Positions 34,617 through 43,937 of a DNA stretch of 64,000 nt are shown here, piece by piece. Source of the DNA: Myroides pelagicus (GTDB lineage Bacteria > Bacteroidota > Bacteroidia > Flavobacteriales > Flavobacteriaceae). The DNA lies in the NCBI RefSeq assembly GCF_009711055.1, contig NZ_WMJY01000008.1, forward strand, positions 1 to 64,000, given 5' to 3'. The position numbers and the translations under genes are program-made. The notes under the pieces were generated by a model, which had not been told where the DNA came from, searched no databases, and saw only the letters and a program-made list of their open reading frames with translations. Each line of letters opens with the position of its first letter. Within the stretch, counting starts at the first letter, position 1.

Positions 34617-35951
34617 ATGAACAATACTCCATTACCTAAAGATATACCATTAGACTTACCTCTTCCGGAATGGCTATTGGTCTTGCTATTAGTCGTTTCA
34701 TTTTTAGCACACATCGTCTTTGTCAACCTGATGGTAGGCGGATCAATTGCAACGCTGTGGGCAGAAATAAAAGGACTTAAAAACAAAGAATACGATGTCT
34801 TAGCACAAGAAATAGCAGCTACCATCACAGTCAATAAATCACTTGCTGTGGTACTTGGTGTTGCTCCTCTACTAAGTATCAATGCCCTATATACTGTTTA
34901 TTTCTATACGGCGAATTCGCTAACAGGAATTATGTGGATATTGATTATCCCTTTAGTGGCTATTGTTTTCCTATTAACTTATTTGCATAAGTACACATGG
35001 GAAGCCATGGCAAACATGAAGCTTTTACACATATCTATTAATGTGTTAGCTGTCTTGATGTTCTTATTTATCCCATTAATATTCTTAGTGAATATCAACT
35101 TAATGTTGTTCCCTGAAAAATGGATGAGTGTTCGTGGTTTTCTATCAGCACTTGCTTTGCCAAACGTATTCCCTAGGTATTTCCATTTTATTTGTGCTTC
35201 ACTAGCCCTCACAGGTTTATTTATCACATGGTATATGGGACGTAAAAATTACCCTTTCGAAGAATATTTTAAAGTGTTTACAAGAGCAAAAGTAAAGCGT
35301 ATTGGATATCAATTAGCCCTTGGTGCTTCTATTGCTCAATTCTTATTTGGACCAATAGTTATGGCTACTTTACCAGCCAAAGGATTTAGCTGGACGATGA
35401 TGGGAATCATCCTTACAGGAGTAGCTGTAGCTATTTATGCTGTCTATTATATGATTCAAACCTTAAGAGGAACAGACGAACAGCTGGACCGATACTTCAA
35501 GCGCATCGTTATAGCCATGAGTATCGTAGTCGTATTCATGGGAAGTGGTCGTCATGTATATAGAGCTAATGCAATCAACCCTCACCGCGAATTAATGGCT
35601 CAAAAAACAGCAGCCTTCGAACAAGCTTCAAAAGAAGCTAGAGAACAACTCAACAACAAACAGCAACAAGAAGAACTAGCATTAGCCGAAGCATCAGCTG
35701 TAGGAGATAATACTGCTAAGGGAAAAGCTGTTTTTAATAGCTATTGTGCGGCTTGTCACAAAGAGAAGACACCTCTAGTAGGTCCTCCTGTAACAGAAAT
35801 GAAAGAAATCTATACAGGAAATAAAGCTGATCTAATCAAATGGATTAAAAAGCCTGGCAAAAAACGACCTGATGCACCACAAATGCCTCCATTCCCTCAA
35901 ATTAATGATGCGGATATGGAAGACTTGACTCAGTATATTTTAAACATTTAA
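34617..35951 (+). CDS. Second polytopic membrane cytochrome with C-terminal haem c domain
   Basis: The 444-residue protein has about eight TM helices, a Gln/Glu-rich linker (about 328-362) and a c-type domain with CAACH (377-381) and a possible Met axial ligand in QMPPFPQ. H32 lies in the first helix. H190 in PRYFHFICASLALTGLF aligns with the CydA H186 helix, and GSGRHVYRANAINPHRE resembles the GRQPW region. It thus looks like a second CydA-like subunit, complementary to the upstream protein that lacks the equivalent His. It starts 2 bp after the upstream stop; the two should form one complex. Confidence 0.65.
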   Translation: MNNTPLPKDIPLDLPLPEWLLVLLLVVSFLAHIVFVNLMVGGSIATLWAEIKGLKNKEYDVLAQEIAATITVNKSLAVVLGVAPLLSINALYTVYFYTANSLTGIMWILIIPLVAIVFLLTYLHKYTWEAMANMKLLHISINVLAVLMFLFIPLIFLVNINLMLFPEKWMSVRGFLSALALPNVFPRYFHFICASLALTGLFITWYMGRKNYPFEEYFKVFTRAKVKRIGYQLALGASIAQFLFGPIVMATLPAKGFSWTMMGIILTGVAVAIYAVYYMIQTLRGTDEQLDRYFKRIVIAMSIVVVFMGSGRHVYRANAINPHRELMAQKTAAFEQASKEAREQLNNKQQQEELALAEASAVGDNTAKGKAVFNSYCAACHKEKTPLVGPPVTEMKEIYTGNKADLIKWIKKPGKKRPDAPQMPPFPQINDADMEDLTQYILNI

Positions 35952-35964
35952 AAAAAACACATGT

Positions 35965-36132
35965 ATGATTACAACCTTATATGTAATAGTAATATTAGCT
36001 ATCTTAATAATCTGTGGTATCACAGCTTCTAAAGTAGTTCAAATCTATTTGTATTCCACCAAAAACAAAGAATTGTGGAAGAAAGAAATCAAGGAAGAAA
36101 AAGATTATGAGTTCATCAAAGGACTATACTAA
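35965..36132 (+). CDS. 55-residue single-pass membrane microprotein
   Basis: Starting at the ATG at 35965, 13 bp after the second cytochrome gene, a 55-codon frame encodes a hydrophobic N-terminal helix (LYVIVILAILIICGITA, about 4-20). A basic and acidic cytoplasmic tail ends KDYEFIKGLY. Its place and size recall the small CydX/CydY subunits that stabilise bd oxidases, but the sequence itself does not identify it. No other gene follows for about 790 bp. It is too short to be certain, yet the in-operon spacing and typical TM-plus-charged-tail composition support a real gene. Confidence 0.6.
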   Translation: MITTLYVIVILAILIICGITASKVVQIYLYSTKNKELWKKEIKEEKDYEFIKGLY

Positions 36133-36492
36133 ATAGCAAACACTACAATTTCATTCATAACAAACACTACATCCTCTATCCCTTATTATTAAGTAATCAC
36201 GCTTAGTTACACAATACTTTTTGCAACTATAACCCGTTTTTCAAAAACAACAATAGTCCTAAATCTAAGTGTATGAGCATTACTTTTTAATGAGGGATAG
36301 CTTTTTGTCTATACCTATATATTTCTAAAAATTGAACAGCTAATATATTAGCGTCCGATTTTTATTTCAATTCACATAGTAGTTTCAACCATATTTATCA
36401 AATAATAAAAAAACTTTCATATCTTCACATCGTACTCTATTCAATTAATTCGGTCTTTTTTAAATATTTTAATTGATTAATTTATCGAAGAA
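36133..36492. other. Gene-free interval after the cytochrome operon
   Basis: About 360 bp of AT-rich DNA with no coding signal that I can support. It precedes a strong hairpin at 36493-36539 and may be a long 3' untranslated region or hold a small RNA; no promoter-like box was convincing. Confidence 0.5.
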
Positions 36493-36539
36493 AAAAAAGG
36501 TAATTAGCAGAAGAATAACTTCGGCTAATTACCTTTTTT
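36493..36539 (+). terminator. Strong intrinsic terminator hairpin without an adjacent gene
   Basis: A 16-bp perfect inverted repeat (36493-36508 and 36524-36539) encloses an inner GAAG/CTTC stem with a 5-nt loop, and ends in a T run. The nearest upstream plus-strand stop is 360 bp away. The A-rich left side makes it bidirectional in form. Confidence 0.7.
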
Positions 36540-36924
36540 ATTTCTACTTATTTTTTTCCCAATGGTCGGGACATGATCATATCTAAATCATTTCAACGAT
36601 CAAAAAACTACTAATTTCACATTCTCCCAAGGTCTAACAAAAACATCACACCTCACTTCCTCCACTACCGCACCTCAGACTTATATTCTTTTCCACACCT
36701 AAAAAAGTATTTTTTAAAGAGATTTTTTTGCCCCATTTTCGTTGTAGAATAAGCTTTATATTTAAAAATAGGACATTTAATGGTAAAAAATTGCTTTTAC
36801 CTATTGCTTTAACAACTATTTCAGTAAAGATTATTACATTTAATCCTAGGACAATAATCTTTAAACAACGTTAAACCTGAATTTAAAAAGCGATTATTAT
36901 TTAAATTAGCAAAAAACAAACACT
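36540..36924. other. Gene-free interval upstream of bshC
   Basis: About 385 bp with no supported gene. It contains the palindromic core ATGATCAT near 36573-36580 and long AT-rich stretches; the bshC promoter must lie near its end but I cannot identify clear boxes. Confidence 0.5.
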
Positions 36925-38520
36925 ATGCCTACAGATAAAATTACGTTTCAAAACGCGGGCTATTTTTCAAAACTAATGGTCGATTACCTCAATCAAGAGG
37001 ATAATCTAAAACACTTATATAACCACTTTCCAACGCTACAGAACTTTAAACAACAGATAGACGAAAAACGTGTGAACTATCCTACAGCAAATAGGGCTGT
37101 ACTCTCTCAAGCGTTGTTAAGCCAATATAAAAATACAAAAGTATCTGACAATACTATAGAAAACATACACGCATTAACACAAGAAAACACCTATACGGTT
37201 ACTACAGGACATCAATTAAATTTATTTACGGGTCCACTATATTTTTTATACAAGATAATTTCTGTTATCAAATTAGCGAAAGAGTTAAAAACTAAATACC
37301 CAACTGATCACTTTGTACCCGTATACTGGATGGCTACAGAAGATCACGATTTCGAAGAGATTAATCACTTCGTATTTGAAGAAAAAGTAATTTGCTGGAA
37401 CAAAGAAAGTAAAGGACCTGTAGGAAGACTCAGTACAAAAGGGTTAGATAAAGTATTTGAAGTATTCCAATCACATATAGGCGTTGGAATTAATGCGACA
37501 TATATCAAAGAATTATTCGAAAATGCCTATCTAAAACACGACACCCTAACAGCGGCTACGCGCTACTTAGCCAATGAATTATTTGCTGCCTATGGATTAG
37601 TAATCATAGATGGCGATGATGCTGCGCTAAAAAAACTATTTACGCCACATATCAAAGAAGAGTTGCTTCAACAAAGTGCCATCAAAGAAGTAGAAAAAAG
37701 TTATGCTACACTAGCTGACTACTTCATACAGGTAAACCCTCGTGAGATTAACTTGTTTTACATACAAGACAATCTTCGAGAGCGCATTATTTTTGAAGAT
37801 GAGGTTTATAAAATAAACAACACAACGATCACATTCTCTAAAGAAGCCCTACTAGAAGAGCTTGAACATCACCCAGAGCGATTTAGTCCGAATGTAATCC
37901 TTAGACCTCTATACCAAGAGGTCATCTTACCAAACTTGTGTTATACTGGTGGTGGTGGAGAGTTAGCCTATTGGTTGGAATTAAAAAGTGTATTTGACTT
38001 ACATAAAGTAACATTTCCAATGCTTTTATTGAGAAATTCAGTCTTATTAGCTACTTCCAAACAAGTAGAAAAAATGGATAAATTAGGTTTGTCATGGAAA
38101 GATATATTTCAAAAACAAGAACAGTTAATCAATGCTAAGACAGAAGAGTATTCGACGATACAATTTGACTTTGACCAACAACGTCAATTCTTAGAAGAAC
38201 AATTCGAATCACTAGAAAAGATTGCTCTACAAACAGACCAATCATTTGTAGGAGCGGTTAATGCACAAAAAACTAAACAACTAAAAGGGTTAGACAATCT
38301 AGAAAAACGACTGCGCAAAGCAGAAAAACGAAAATACGCTGATCAGTTAAATCGAGTTGTTTTACTGCAGAATGAATTGTTTCCCAATCAAAGTTTGCAA
38401 GAAAGACGAGAAAACTTTTCAGCTTTCTATAAAGCCTTTGGAAACCAACTAATCAATCGTCTATTTGAGCAATTAACCCCCCTTGACCAAAACTTTGACA
38501 CTATAACATTAGAAGGTTAA
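36925..38520 (+). CDS. bshC: Bacillithiol biosynthesis cysteine-adding enzyme BshC
   Basis: The 531-residue cytoplasmic enzyme adds cysteine to glucosaminyl-malate, the last step of bacillithiol synthesis. Family blocks are TVTTGHQLNLFTGPLYFLYKIISVIKLA, FVPVYWMATEDHDFEEINH (the GHQ and EDHD motifs of BshC) and LRPLYQEVILPNLCYTGGGGELAYWLEL. A C-terminal coiled-coil with QKTKQLKGLDNLEKRLRKAEKRK follows. Length and motif order fit the family. It precedes parA by about 140 bp with no visible terminator between. Presence of bacillithiol fits Flavobacteriia. Confidence 0.95.
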   Translation: MPTDKITFQNAGYFSKLMVDYLNQEDNLKHLYNHFPTLQNFKQQIDEKRVNYPTANRAVLSQALLSQYKNTKVSDNTIENIHALTQENTYTVTTGHQLNLFTGPLYFLYKIISVIKLAKELKTKYPTDHFVPVYWMATEDHDFEEINHFVFEEKVICWNKESKGPVGRLSTKGLDKVFEVFQSHIGVGINATYIKELFENAYLKHDTLTAATRYLANELFAAYGLVIIDGDDAALKKLFTPHIKEELLQQSAIKEVEKSYATLADYFIQVNPREINLFYIQDNLRERIIFEDEVYKINNTTITFSKEALLEELEHHPERFSPNVILRPLYQEVILPNLCYTGGGGELAYWLELKSVFDLHKVTFPMLLLRNSVLLATSKQVEKMDKLGLSWKDIFQKQEQLINAKTEEYSTIQFDFDQQRQFLEEQFESLEKIALQTDQSFVGAVNAQKTKQLKGLDNLEKRLRKAEKRKYADQLNRVVLLQNELFPNQSLQERRENFSAFYKAFGNQLINRLFEQLTPLDQNFDTITLEG

Positions 38521-38658
38521 AAACCTACAAATCAACTATATTACCGCTTAAACAATTAATCTATATACAATAAAAAGGTTCATAAACTGTTAATAAATAA
38601 GATTTTAAAAACTAATAAATAATCGTATTTTTACGACTTAATTAATTTCATTAACAGA

Positions 38659-39423
38659 ATGGGAAAAATCATTGCTGTCGCAAATCAAAAGGGAGGAGTA
38701 GGAAAAACAACTACTTCAGTTAACTTAGCAGCTTCATTAGGAGCACTGGAGAAAAAAGTACTTTTAATAGATGCTGACCCACAAGCGAATGCTACATCTG
38801 GTCTAGGAGTAGATGTAGATGCAGTAGAGATCGGAACGTATGAAATTTTAGAGCATAGCTGCTCCCCTGCCGATGCAATTGTCGATTGTACAGCTCCAAA
38901 TGTGTACTTAATTCCTGCACATATTGACTTAGTTGCAATTGAAATCGAGCTAGTTGACAAGAAGAACCGAGAGTACATGCTAAAAGAAGCATTAAAATCA
39001 ATCAAAAACAACTATGATTACATCATTATTGATTGTGCTCCATCATTAGGGTTGCTAACATTAAATGCACTGACAGCGGCTGATTCAGTAATTATACCTA
39101 TTCAATGTGAATACTTTGCCTTAGAAGGGCTAGGGAAACTATTAAATACAATAAAAAGTGTACAGAAAATACACAACCCAGCATTAGATATTGAAGGATT
39201 ATTGCTGACAATGTATGATTCTCGTTTAAGACTATCTAATCAAGTCGTAGAAGAAGTACAAAAACACTTCAATGACATGGTATTTGAAACTATCATACAA
39301 CGAAATGTAAAATTAAGTGAAGCGCCTAGTTTTGGAGAAAGCATCATAAACTATGATGCAACAAGTAAAGGAGCGACAAACTATATTAATTTAGCAGAAG
39401 AAATTATACTTAAAAACAAATAA
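38659..39423 (+). CDS. parA: Chromosome-partitioning ATPase ParA/Soj
   Basis: The 254-residue ATPase has the deviant Walker A NQKGGVGKTT (9-18), LLIDADPQANAT (switch region) and DYIIIDCAPSLGLL (Walker B). These are all canonical for Soj-type ParA. With ParB it segregates the chromosome and controls DnaA. It is the first gene of the parA-parB-DUF5683-dapB-lepB-WbqC block; parB starts 28 bp later. Confidence 0.96.
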   Translation: MGKIIAVANQKGGVGKTTTSVNLAASLGALEKKVLLIDADPQANATSGLGVDVDAVEIGTYEILEHSCSPADAIVDCTAPNVYLIPAHIDLVAIEIELVDKKNREYMLKEALKSIKNNYDYIIIDCAPSLGLLTLNALTAADSVIIPIQCEYFALEGLGKLLNTIKSVQKIHNPALDIEGLLLTMYDSRLRLSNQVVEEVQKHFNDMVFETIIQRNVKLSEAPSFGESIINYDATSKGATNYINLAEEIILKNK

Positions 39424-39451
39424 GTTAAGTATAGAGAATTTAGAAACTATT

Positions 39452-40357
39452 ATGGCAAAGGCATTAAAAAAACAAGCTTTAGGAAGAGGTCTTTCAGCTC
39501 TACTGAAAGATCCAGATAATGATATTAAATCTATTGAAGATAATAACGCAGATAAAGTTGTTGGGAACATTATCGAATTAGATATAGATTCCATCGAAAT
39601 TAATCCTTTTCAACCCCGTACTAATTTCAACGAAGAATCGCTAAACGAGCTTGCTACTAGTATTCGTGAATTGGGTGTAATCCAACCGATTACTGTACGT
39701 AAGATTGACTTTAATAAATTTCAATTAATCTCGGGAGAGCGAAGATTGCGAGCATCTAAACTTGTTGGTTTAGATACAGTTCCTGCTTTCATTCGCATTG
39801 CTAATGACAATGAGTCTTTAACAATGGCATTGGTAGAAAATATCCAACGTCATGACTTAGATCCAATTGAAATAGCCCTGTCATATCAACGCCTTATGGA
39901 TGAGATTGACTTAACACAAGAACAAGTAAGTGATCGCGTAGGTAAAAAGCGCTCTACGATAGCCAACTATATTCGATTGTTACGCTTAGACCCAATTATC
40001 CAAACTGGTATCCGAGACGGTTTCATATCCATGGGACACGGTCGTGCTATCATCAATGTAGAAGACTTAGATATTCAAACTGAAATCTATCACAAGATTA
40101 TACTAGAAAGTCTATCTGTACGCGAAACAGAAGCCTTAGTAAAGCAATATCAAGAAGACTTAAAAACTTCTAAAATTCCGGAGTTACCTAAAAAAGCTAA
40201 AACCTTTGAAGTACCTGCTACTTATACCAAATCATTTGGAGAGTTTTTTGGTGCTAAAGTAGATATTAAAGTGTCTGCTAATGGAAAAGGGAAAATTTCA
40301 ATTCCTTTCCACTCTGAAGAAGATTTAAATCGCCTAATCAAACTTTTAGACAACTAG
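39452..40357 (+). CDS. parB: Chromosome-partitioning protein ParB/Spo0J
   Basis: The 301-residue protein has an N-terminal ALGRGLSALL motif (about 8-18; ParA-stimulating segment). The ParB/CTPase domain holds INPFQPRTNF, ISGERRLRASKL and VENIQRHDLDPIEIA. An HTH follows (LTQEQVSDRVGKKRSTIANYIRLLRL), and a C-terminal dimerisation domain completes it. It binds parS sites near the origin and loads as a clamp. I did not see a parS-like 16-bp palindrome in the window. Its stop overlaps the GTG start of the next gene. Confidence 0.96.
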   Translation: MAKALKKQALGRGLSALLKDPDNDIKSIEDNNADKVVGNIIELDIDSIEINPFQPRTNFNEESLNELATSIRELGVIQPITVRKIDFNKFQLISGERRLRASKLVGLDTVPAFIRIANDNESLTMALVENIQRHDLDPIEIALSYQRLMDEIDLTQEQVSDRVGKKRSTIANYIRLLRLDPIIQTGIRDGFISMGHGRAIINVEDLDIQTEIYHKIILESLSVRETEALVKQYQEDLKTSKIPELPKKAKTFEVPATYTKSFGEFFGAKVDIKVSANGKGKISIPFHSEEDLNRLIKLLDN

Positions 40358-40944
40358 TGAGAACCAAAATATTATTTTTCATATTCCTTTTCTCATGCAT
40401 TGGGCCTTATGCTAATGCACAAAAAAAAGAAAAAGAAAGCAAAACAACATTTGATACCGAAGCCGATTACAAGCCATTAGACCCTCTTGCACCTGCAAGA
40501 TCGGCATTCTTTACATCTGTTGTTCCTGGACTTGGTCAAATATACAATAAGAGCTATTGGAAAGTACCTCTAGTATATGCTGGTATAGGTATTCCAGCCT
40601 ATTTTTGGGCTGATAATCAAAGACAATACACAAGATATCGAGACGAGTATAAAAGACGTTTACAGGGAGTCCATGACAAAGACCATCCAACATTTGGAGG
40701 GTTAGACAATGCCCGTTTATTAGAAGCACAAAAATTTTATAGACGAAACCGAGATCTATCTGTTGTTATTACAGTTGGTTTTTATATATTGAGTATCGTT
40801 GATGCAAACGTCGATGCACATCTAACCCAATTCAATGTCAATGAAAACCTAAGTATTCGACCTGCCTTTGAATTCAACAACCAATACTTAACACAAAATC
40901 AATTGCAACTGCAGTACGCAGTGAACATACAATATAAATTCTAA
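40357..40944 (+). CDS. DUF5683 domain protein
   Basis: The start is GTG at 40357, sharing one base with the parB TAG, so translation is coupled to parB. The 195-residue product has a signal sequence (ending near ANAQ). The block DPLAPARSAFFTSVVPGLGQIYNKSYWKVPLVYAGIGIPAYF, with a hydrophobic helix, is the DUF5683 hallmark. A second membrane helix lies near 140-158. It sits between parB and dapB in flavobacteria generally. Function is unknown; it is probably an envelope protein. Confidence 0.9.
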   Translation: MRTKILFFIFLFSCIGPYANAQKKEKESKTTFDTEADYKPLDPLAPARSAFFTSVVPGLGQIYNKSYWKVPLVYAGIGIPAYFWADNQRQYTRYRDEYKRRLQGVHDKDHPTFGGLDNARLLEAQKFYRRNRDLSVVITVGFYILSIVDANVDAHLTQFNVNENLSIRPAFEFNNQYLTQNQLQLQYAVNIQYKF

Positions 40945-40964
40945 TCAATCACAATACTATAAGA

Positions 40965-41672
40965 ATGAAAATAGCGTTATTAGGATATGGAAAAATGGGG
41001 AAGATAATTGAGCGTATCGCCTTAGAACGCGGACACGAAATCGTGTTGCGTAAAACAAGCGAATCATCATTTAATGGAATAGAAAAAGCTGATGTCGCTA
41101 TTGACTTTAGTGTTCCTTCATCCGCAGTTGAAAATATAAAAGCTGCATTAGATGCTCAAGTACCCGTGATCAGTGGTACTACTGGTTGGTTAGAACACTA
41201 TGATGAAATCACATCCTACTGCAACGAGCAAGAAGGTGCATTTCTATATGGATCAAACTTCAGTCTAGGAGTAAATATTTTTTTTAAACTAAACGAGTAC
41301 CTAGCTAAAATGATGAATCAATTAGAACAGTACAACGTTTCGATGGAAGAGATACATCATACACAAAAATTAGATGCTCCTAGTGGTACAGCAATCTCTC
41401 TAGCTGAAGGAATAATAGCGAATTCTAACTACACAAATTGGACACTAGAACAAGCTAATACACAAGAGATCCACATTGATGCAAAACGCATTGATAGCGT
41501 TCCAGGAACCCATAGTGTATTCTACGACTCAGCTATTGACCAAATCGAGATAAAACACACTGCACACTCACGCGAAGGTTTTGCTTTGGGAGCTGTGGTA
41601 GCAAGTGAGTGGATTAAAGACAAAAAAGGTATATTCACTATGCAAGATGTTTTAAATCTAAACAATAAATAA
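40965..41672 (+). CDS. dapB: 4-hydroxy-tetrahydrodipicolinate reductase
   Basis: The 235-residue enzyme of lysine and meso-diaminopimelate synthesis has the NAD(P)-binding GYGKMGKIIE (7-16), SGTTGW and the signature EEIHHTQKLDAPSGTA (catalytic His and Lys). The C-terminal HTAHSREGFALGAVVASEW strand-helix follows. It is shorter than E. coli DapB (about 273) but typical for Bacteroidota. DAP is also a peptidoglycan building block. Lies between DUF5683 and lepB genes. Confidence 0.96.
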   Translation: MKIALLGYGKMGKIIERIALERGHEIVLRKTSESSFNGIEKADVAIDFSVPSSAVENIKAALDAQVPVISGTTGWLEHYDEITSYCNEQEGAFLYGSNFSLGVNIFFKLNEYLAKMMNQLEQYNVSMEEIHHTQKLDAPSGTAISLAEGIIANSNYTNWTLEQANTQEIHIDAKRIDSVPGTHSVFYDSAIDQIEIKHTAHSREGFALGAVVASEWIKDKKGIFTMQDVLNLNNK

Positions 41673-41695
41673 CCTTACAGACAAAAAAATAAACT

Positions 41696-43264
41696 ATGAC
41701 AATGTTACAATGGTTTTTATTCTTTCTATTGATACAAGTAATTCACTTTGCTGGTACATGGAAACTATATACTAAAGCAGGATACAAAGCTTGGCAAGCA
41801 CTTATACCAGTCTATAATGCTATCATCTTAATGCGTATAATAAACCGACCTACCTGGTGGGTGATTTTATTATTTATACCTATCGTCAATCTAATTATGT
41901 TTCCTGTAATATGGGTAGAAACGATTCGAAGTTTTGGCAAAAACTCAACTTTAGACACCGTATTAGTTGTTCTTACTCTAGGTTTTTACACCTACTATAT
42001 CAACTATGCGACATCAGTGACCTATATCGAAAATAGAAGTACTAAACCTGCTTCTGAAGCAGGAGAGACAATGAGTTCTATCCTATTTGCAGTAGTCGTA
42101 GCTACAATTATACACACCTATGCAATACAGCCTTATACTATTCCTTCATCTTCATTAGAGAAGACACTATTAGTAGGAGACTTTTTATTCGTGAGTAAAT
42201 TTCACTATGGAGCGCGTACACCATTGACAACAGTAGCTATGCCAATGGCACACGATACAATCCCTTTCACAAAACAAAAGTCATATCTAAAAAAGCCACA
42301 CCTTCCTTACTTTAGATTACCAGGTTTTCAGAAAGTACAACATAACGATATTGTTGTTTTTAACTGGCCAATAGATACTGTTTATACATTTAGAGACCCA
42401 TTAAGAAGACCCGCTGTTGATAAGCCAATTGACAAAAGGACGAATTATGTAAAAAGAGCTGTTGGATTACCAGGTGAGAATCTATCCATTAAAAATGGTT
42501 ATGTATTTATCAATGATAAACAACTAGTACTAAACGACCGTGCTAAATTACAATTTGCTTATGTCGTTAAAACAGATGGTAAACCTTTTGATATCATGTC
42601 AGTAATTAAAAAATTTGATATCACAGAAACACCTTATTATCCAAGCAATGCTACACAATCAATCATTGTATTCCCGGCATTAACTAACGAAGCTGTTGAT
42701 TACATAAAAACATTCAGTGCAGTACAGTCTATCGATCGTATTCCGGACACACCGATGCCAGGTTTTATATTTCCACACAACAAAAAAGACTGGACAACAA
42801 ATAACTTAGGTCCTATACATATCCCAGCGAAAGGAGAGACAGTAAGACTAACTGCTGAGAATTTACCGATGTATAAACGCATTATAGATACATACGAAAA
42901 CAATACATTGGCGTATGCTGATGGATCATTTATCATTAATGGGGTTCGTACTAATGATTATACCTTTAAGCAGGACTACTATTACATGATGGGAGACAAC
43001 AGAGATAACTCTGAAGATAGTAGATTTTGGGGATTTGTACCAGAGGATCACATTGTAGGTAAGCCGGTATTTATCTGGATGAGTTTAGATCAAAACACAC
43101 CGTGGTCAAAATTCTTAGATAAAGTCAGATGGGATAGACTATTTACTACAGTCAATGGTAATGGTGCCAAAACATCATACTTTCCATACTTCATTGTAGT
43201 TTTAATTGGATACTTTGGCTATACTACATATAGAAACAGAAAAAAGAAAAAAAATAATAATTAA
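41696..43264 (+). CDS. lepB: Signal peptidase I, long Bacteroidota form
   Basis: The 522-residue protease cleaves signal peptides at the outer face of the inner membrane. Catalytic Ser is S153 in IPSSSLEKTL (PSxSM-like motif), and the general base Lys is K253 in NYVKRAVGLPGE. The GDNRDNSEDSRFWGFVPEDHIVGK box is near 440-460. The N-terminal 120 residues form three TM helices with a DUF5684-like segment (YKAWQALIPVYNAIIL). A long insert lies between the Ser and Lys boxes and the GDNRDNS box, and a C-terminal TM helix lies near 495-512. The double-sided extension explains its length against the usual 250-330 residues. Confidence 0.95.
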   Translation: MTMLQWFLFFLLIQVIHFAGTWKLYTKAGYKAWQALIPVYNAIILMRIINRPTWWVILLFIPIVNLIMFPVIWVETIRSFGKNSTLDTVLVVLTLGFYTYYINYATSVTYIENRSTKPASEAGETMSSILFAVVVATIIHTYAIQPYTIPSSSLEKTLLVGDFLFVSKFHYGARTPLTTVAMPMAHDTIPFTKQKSYLKKPHLPYFRLPGFQKVQHNDIVVFNWPIDTVYTFRDPLRRPAVDKPIDKRTNYVKRAVGLPGENLSIKNGYVFINDKQLVLNDRAKLQFAYVVKTDGKPFDIMSVIKKFDITETPYYPSNATQSIIVFPALTNEAVDYIKTFSAVQSIDRIPDTPMPGFIFPHNKKDWTTNNLGPIHIPAKGETVRLTAENLPMYKRIIDTYENNTLAYADGSFIINGVRTNDYTFKQDYYYMMGDNRDNSEDSRFWGFVPEDHIVGKPVFIWMSLDQNTPWSKFLDKVRWDRLFTTVNGNGAKTSYFPYFIVVLIGYFGYTTYRNRKKKKNNN

Positions 43265-43272
43265 ATAAACAA

Positions 43273-43899
43273 ATGAATACGATCGTTATTCACCCAACAT
43301 ATTTTCCTTCAATAAGTCACTACGTAGCAATGCTACAAAGCGAATCAATACTTCTTGAAGTTGAAGATAACTTTCAAAAACAAACCAACCGAAATAGAAT
43401 GTACATTTACAGTGCGAATGGTATCCAAATGCTAAACATACCGATCAAACATAGTAAATCAATTCACCAGAAGTTTAGAGATGTTGAAATAGAAGATGCT
43501 TTTGGTTGGCAAAAACAACATTTTAAGAGCTTAGAAGCTGCTTATCGTACATCGCCATACTTCGAATACTTTGAGGACGATATACGCCCTATATTTGAAA
43601 ATAAACAGAAATATATGATGGATCTTAATTTGCAGATTCATGAGGTTATTACTGAATGTTTAGGTATAACCTTACCATATGAAAAAACATTAGAATATCA
43701 CAAAACCTATGATAATGACAATATTCTAGATTTTAGAAATCTTGTTAATGGTAAAAAAGACGAAAATCAGTTTACATCGTATACACAAGTTTTCGAAGAA
43801 AAGGAAGGGTATCTAAACAACTTAAGTATTCTAGATTTACTATTCAATGAAGGAAGACATGCCATAGACTATCTTAAGCAACAAAAACTAGTCTACTAA
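43273..43899 (+). CDS. WbqC family protein
   Basis: The 208-residue protein has the WbqC-like N-terminus IHPTYFPSISHYVAMLQSESI and RNRMYIYSANGIQMLNIPIKH. These are followed by the AYRTSPYFEYFEDDI block typical of the family. WbqC proteins occur in polysaccharide and glycosylation loci; the precise role is not known, and the fixed position after lepB is conserved in flavobacteria. The gene ends at a good terminator. Confidence 0.9.
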   Translation: MNTIVIHPTYFPSISHYVAMLQSESILLEVEDNFQKQTNRNRMYIYSANGIQMLNIPIKHSKSIHQKFRDVEIEDAFGWQKQHFKSLEAAYRTSPYFEYFEDDIRPIFENKQKYMMDLNLQIHEVITECLGITLPYEKTLEYHKTYDNDNILDFRNLVNGKKDENQFTSYTQVFEEKEGYLNNLSILDLLFNEGRHAIDYLKQQKLVY

Positions 43900-43908
43900 T
43901 AATAAAAT

Positions 43909-43937
43909 AAAAGAGGTAAGCAATGCTTACCTCTTTT
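43909..43937 (+). terminator. Intrinsic terminator of the parA-WbqC block
   Basis: A perfect 13-bp inverted repeat (43909-43921 and 43925-43937) with a 3-nt loop lies 10 bp after the WbqC stop and ends in T residues. Confidence 0.85.

Noticed and set aside
36600-36700. Third copy of the dispersed repeat (ACCGCACCTCAG...)
   Set aside because: Only one short word matches (CCTCA), with no ordered run of blocks.
38659-40357. Replication origin or parS next to parAB
   Set aside because: I saw no 16-bp parS-like palindrome (TGTTNCACGTGNAACA type), DnaA-box cluster or dnaA gene.
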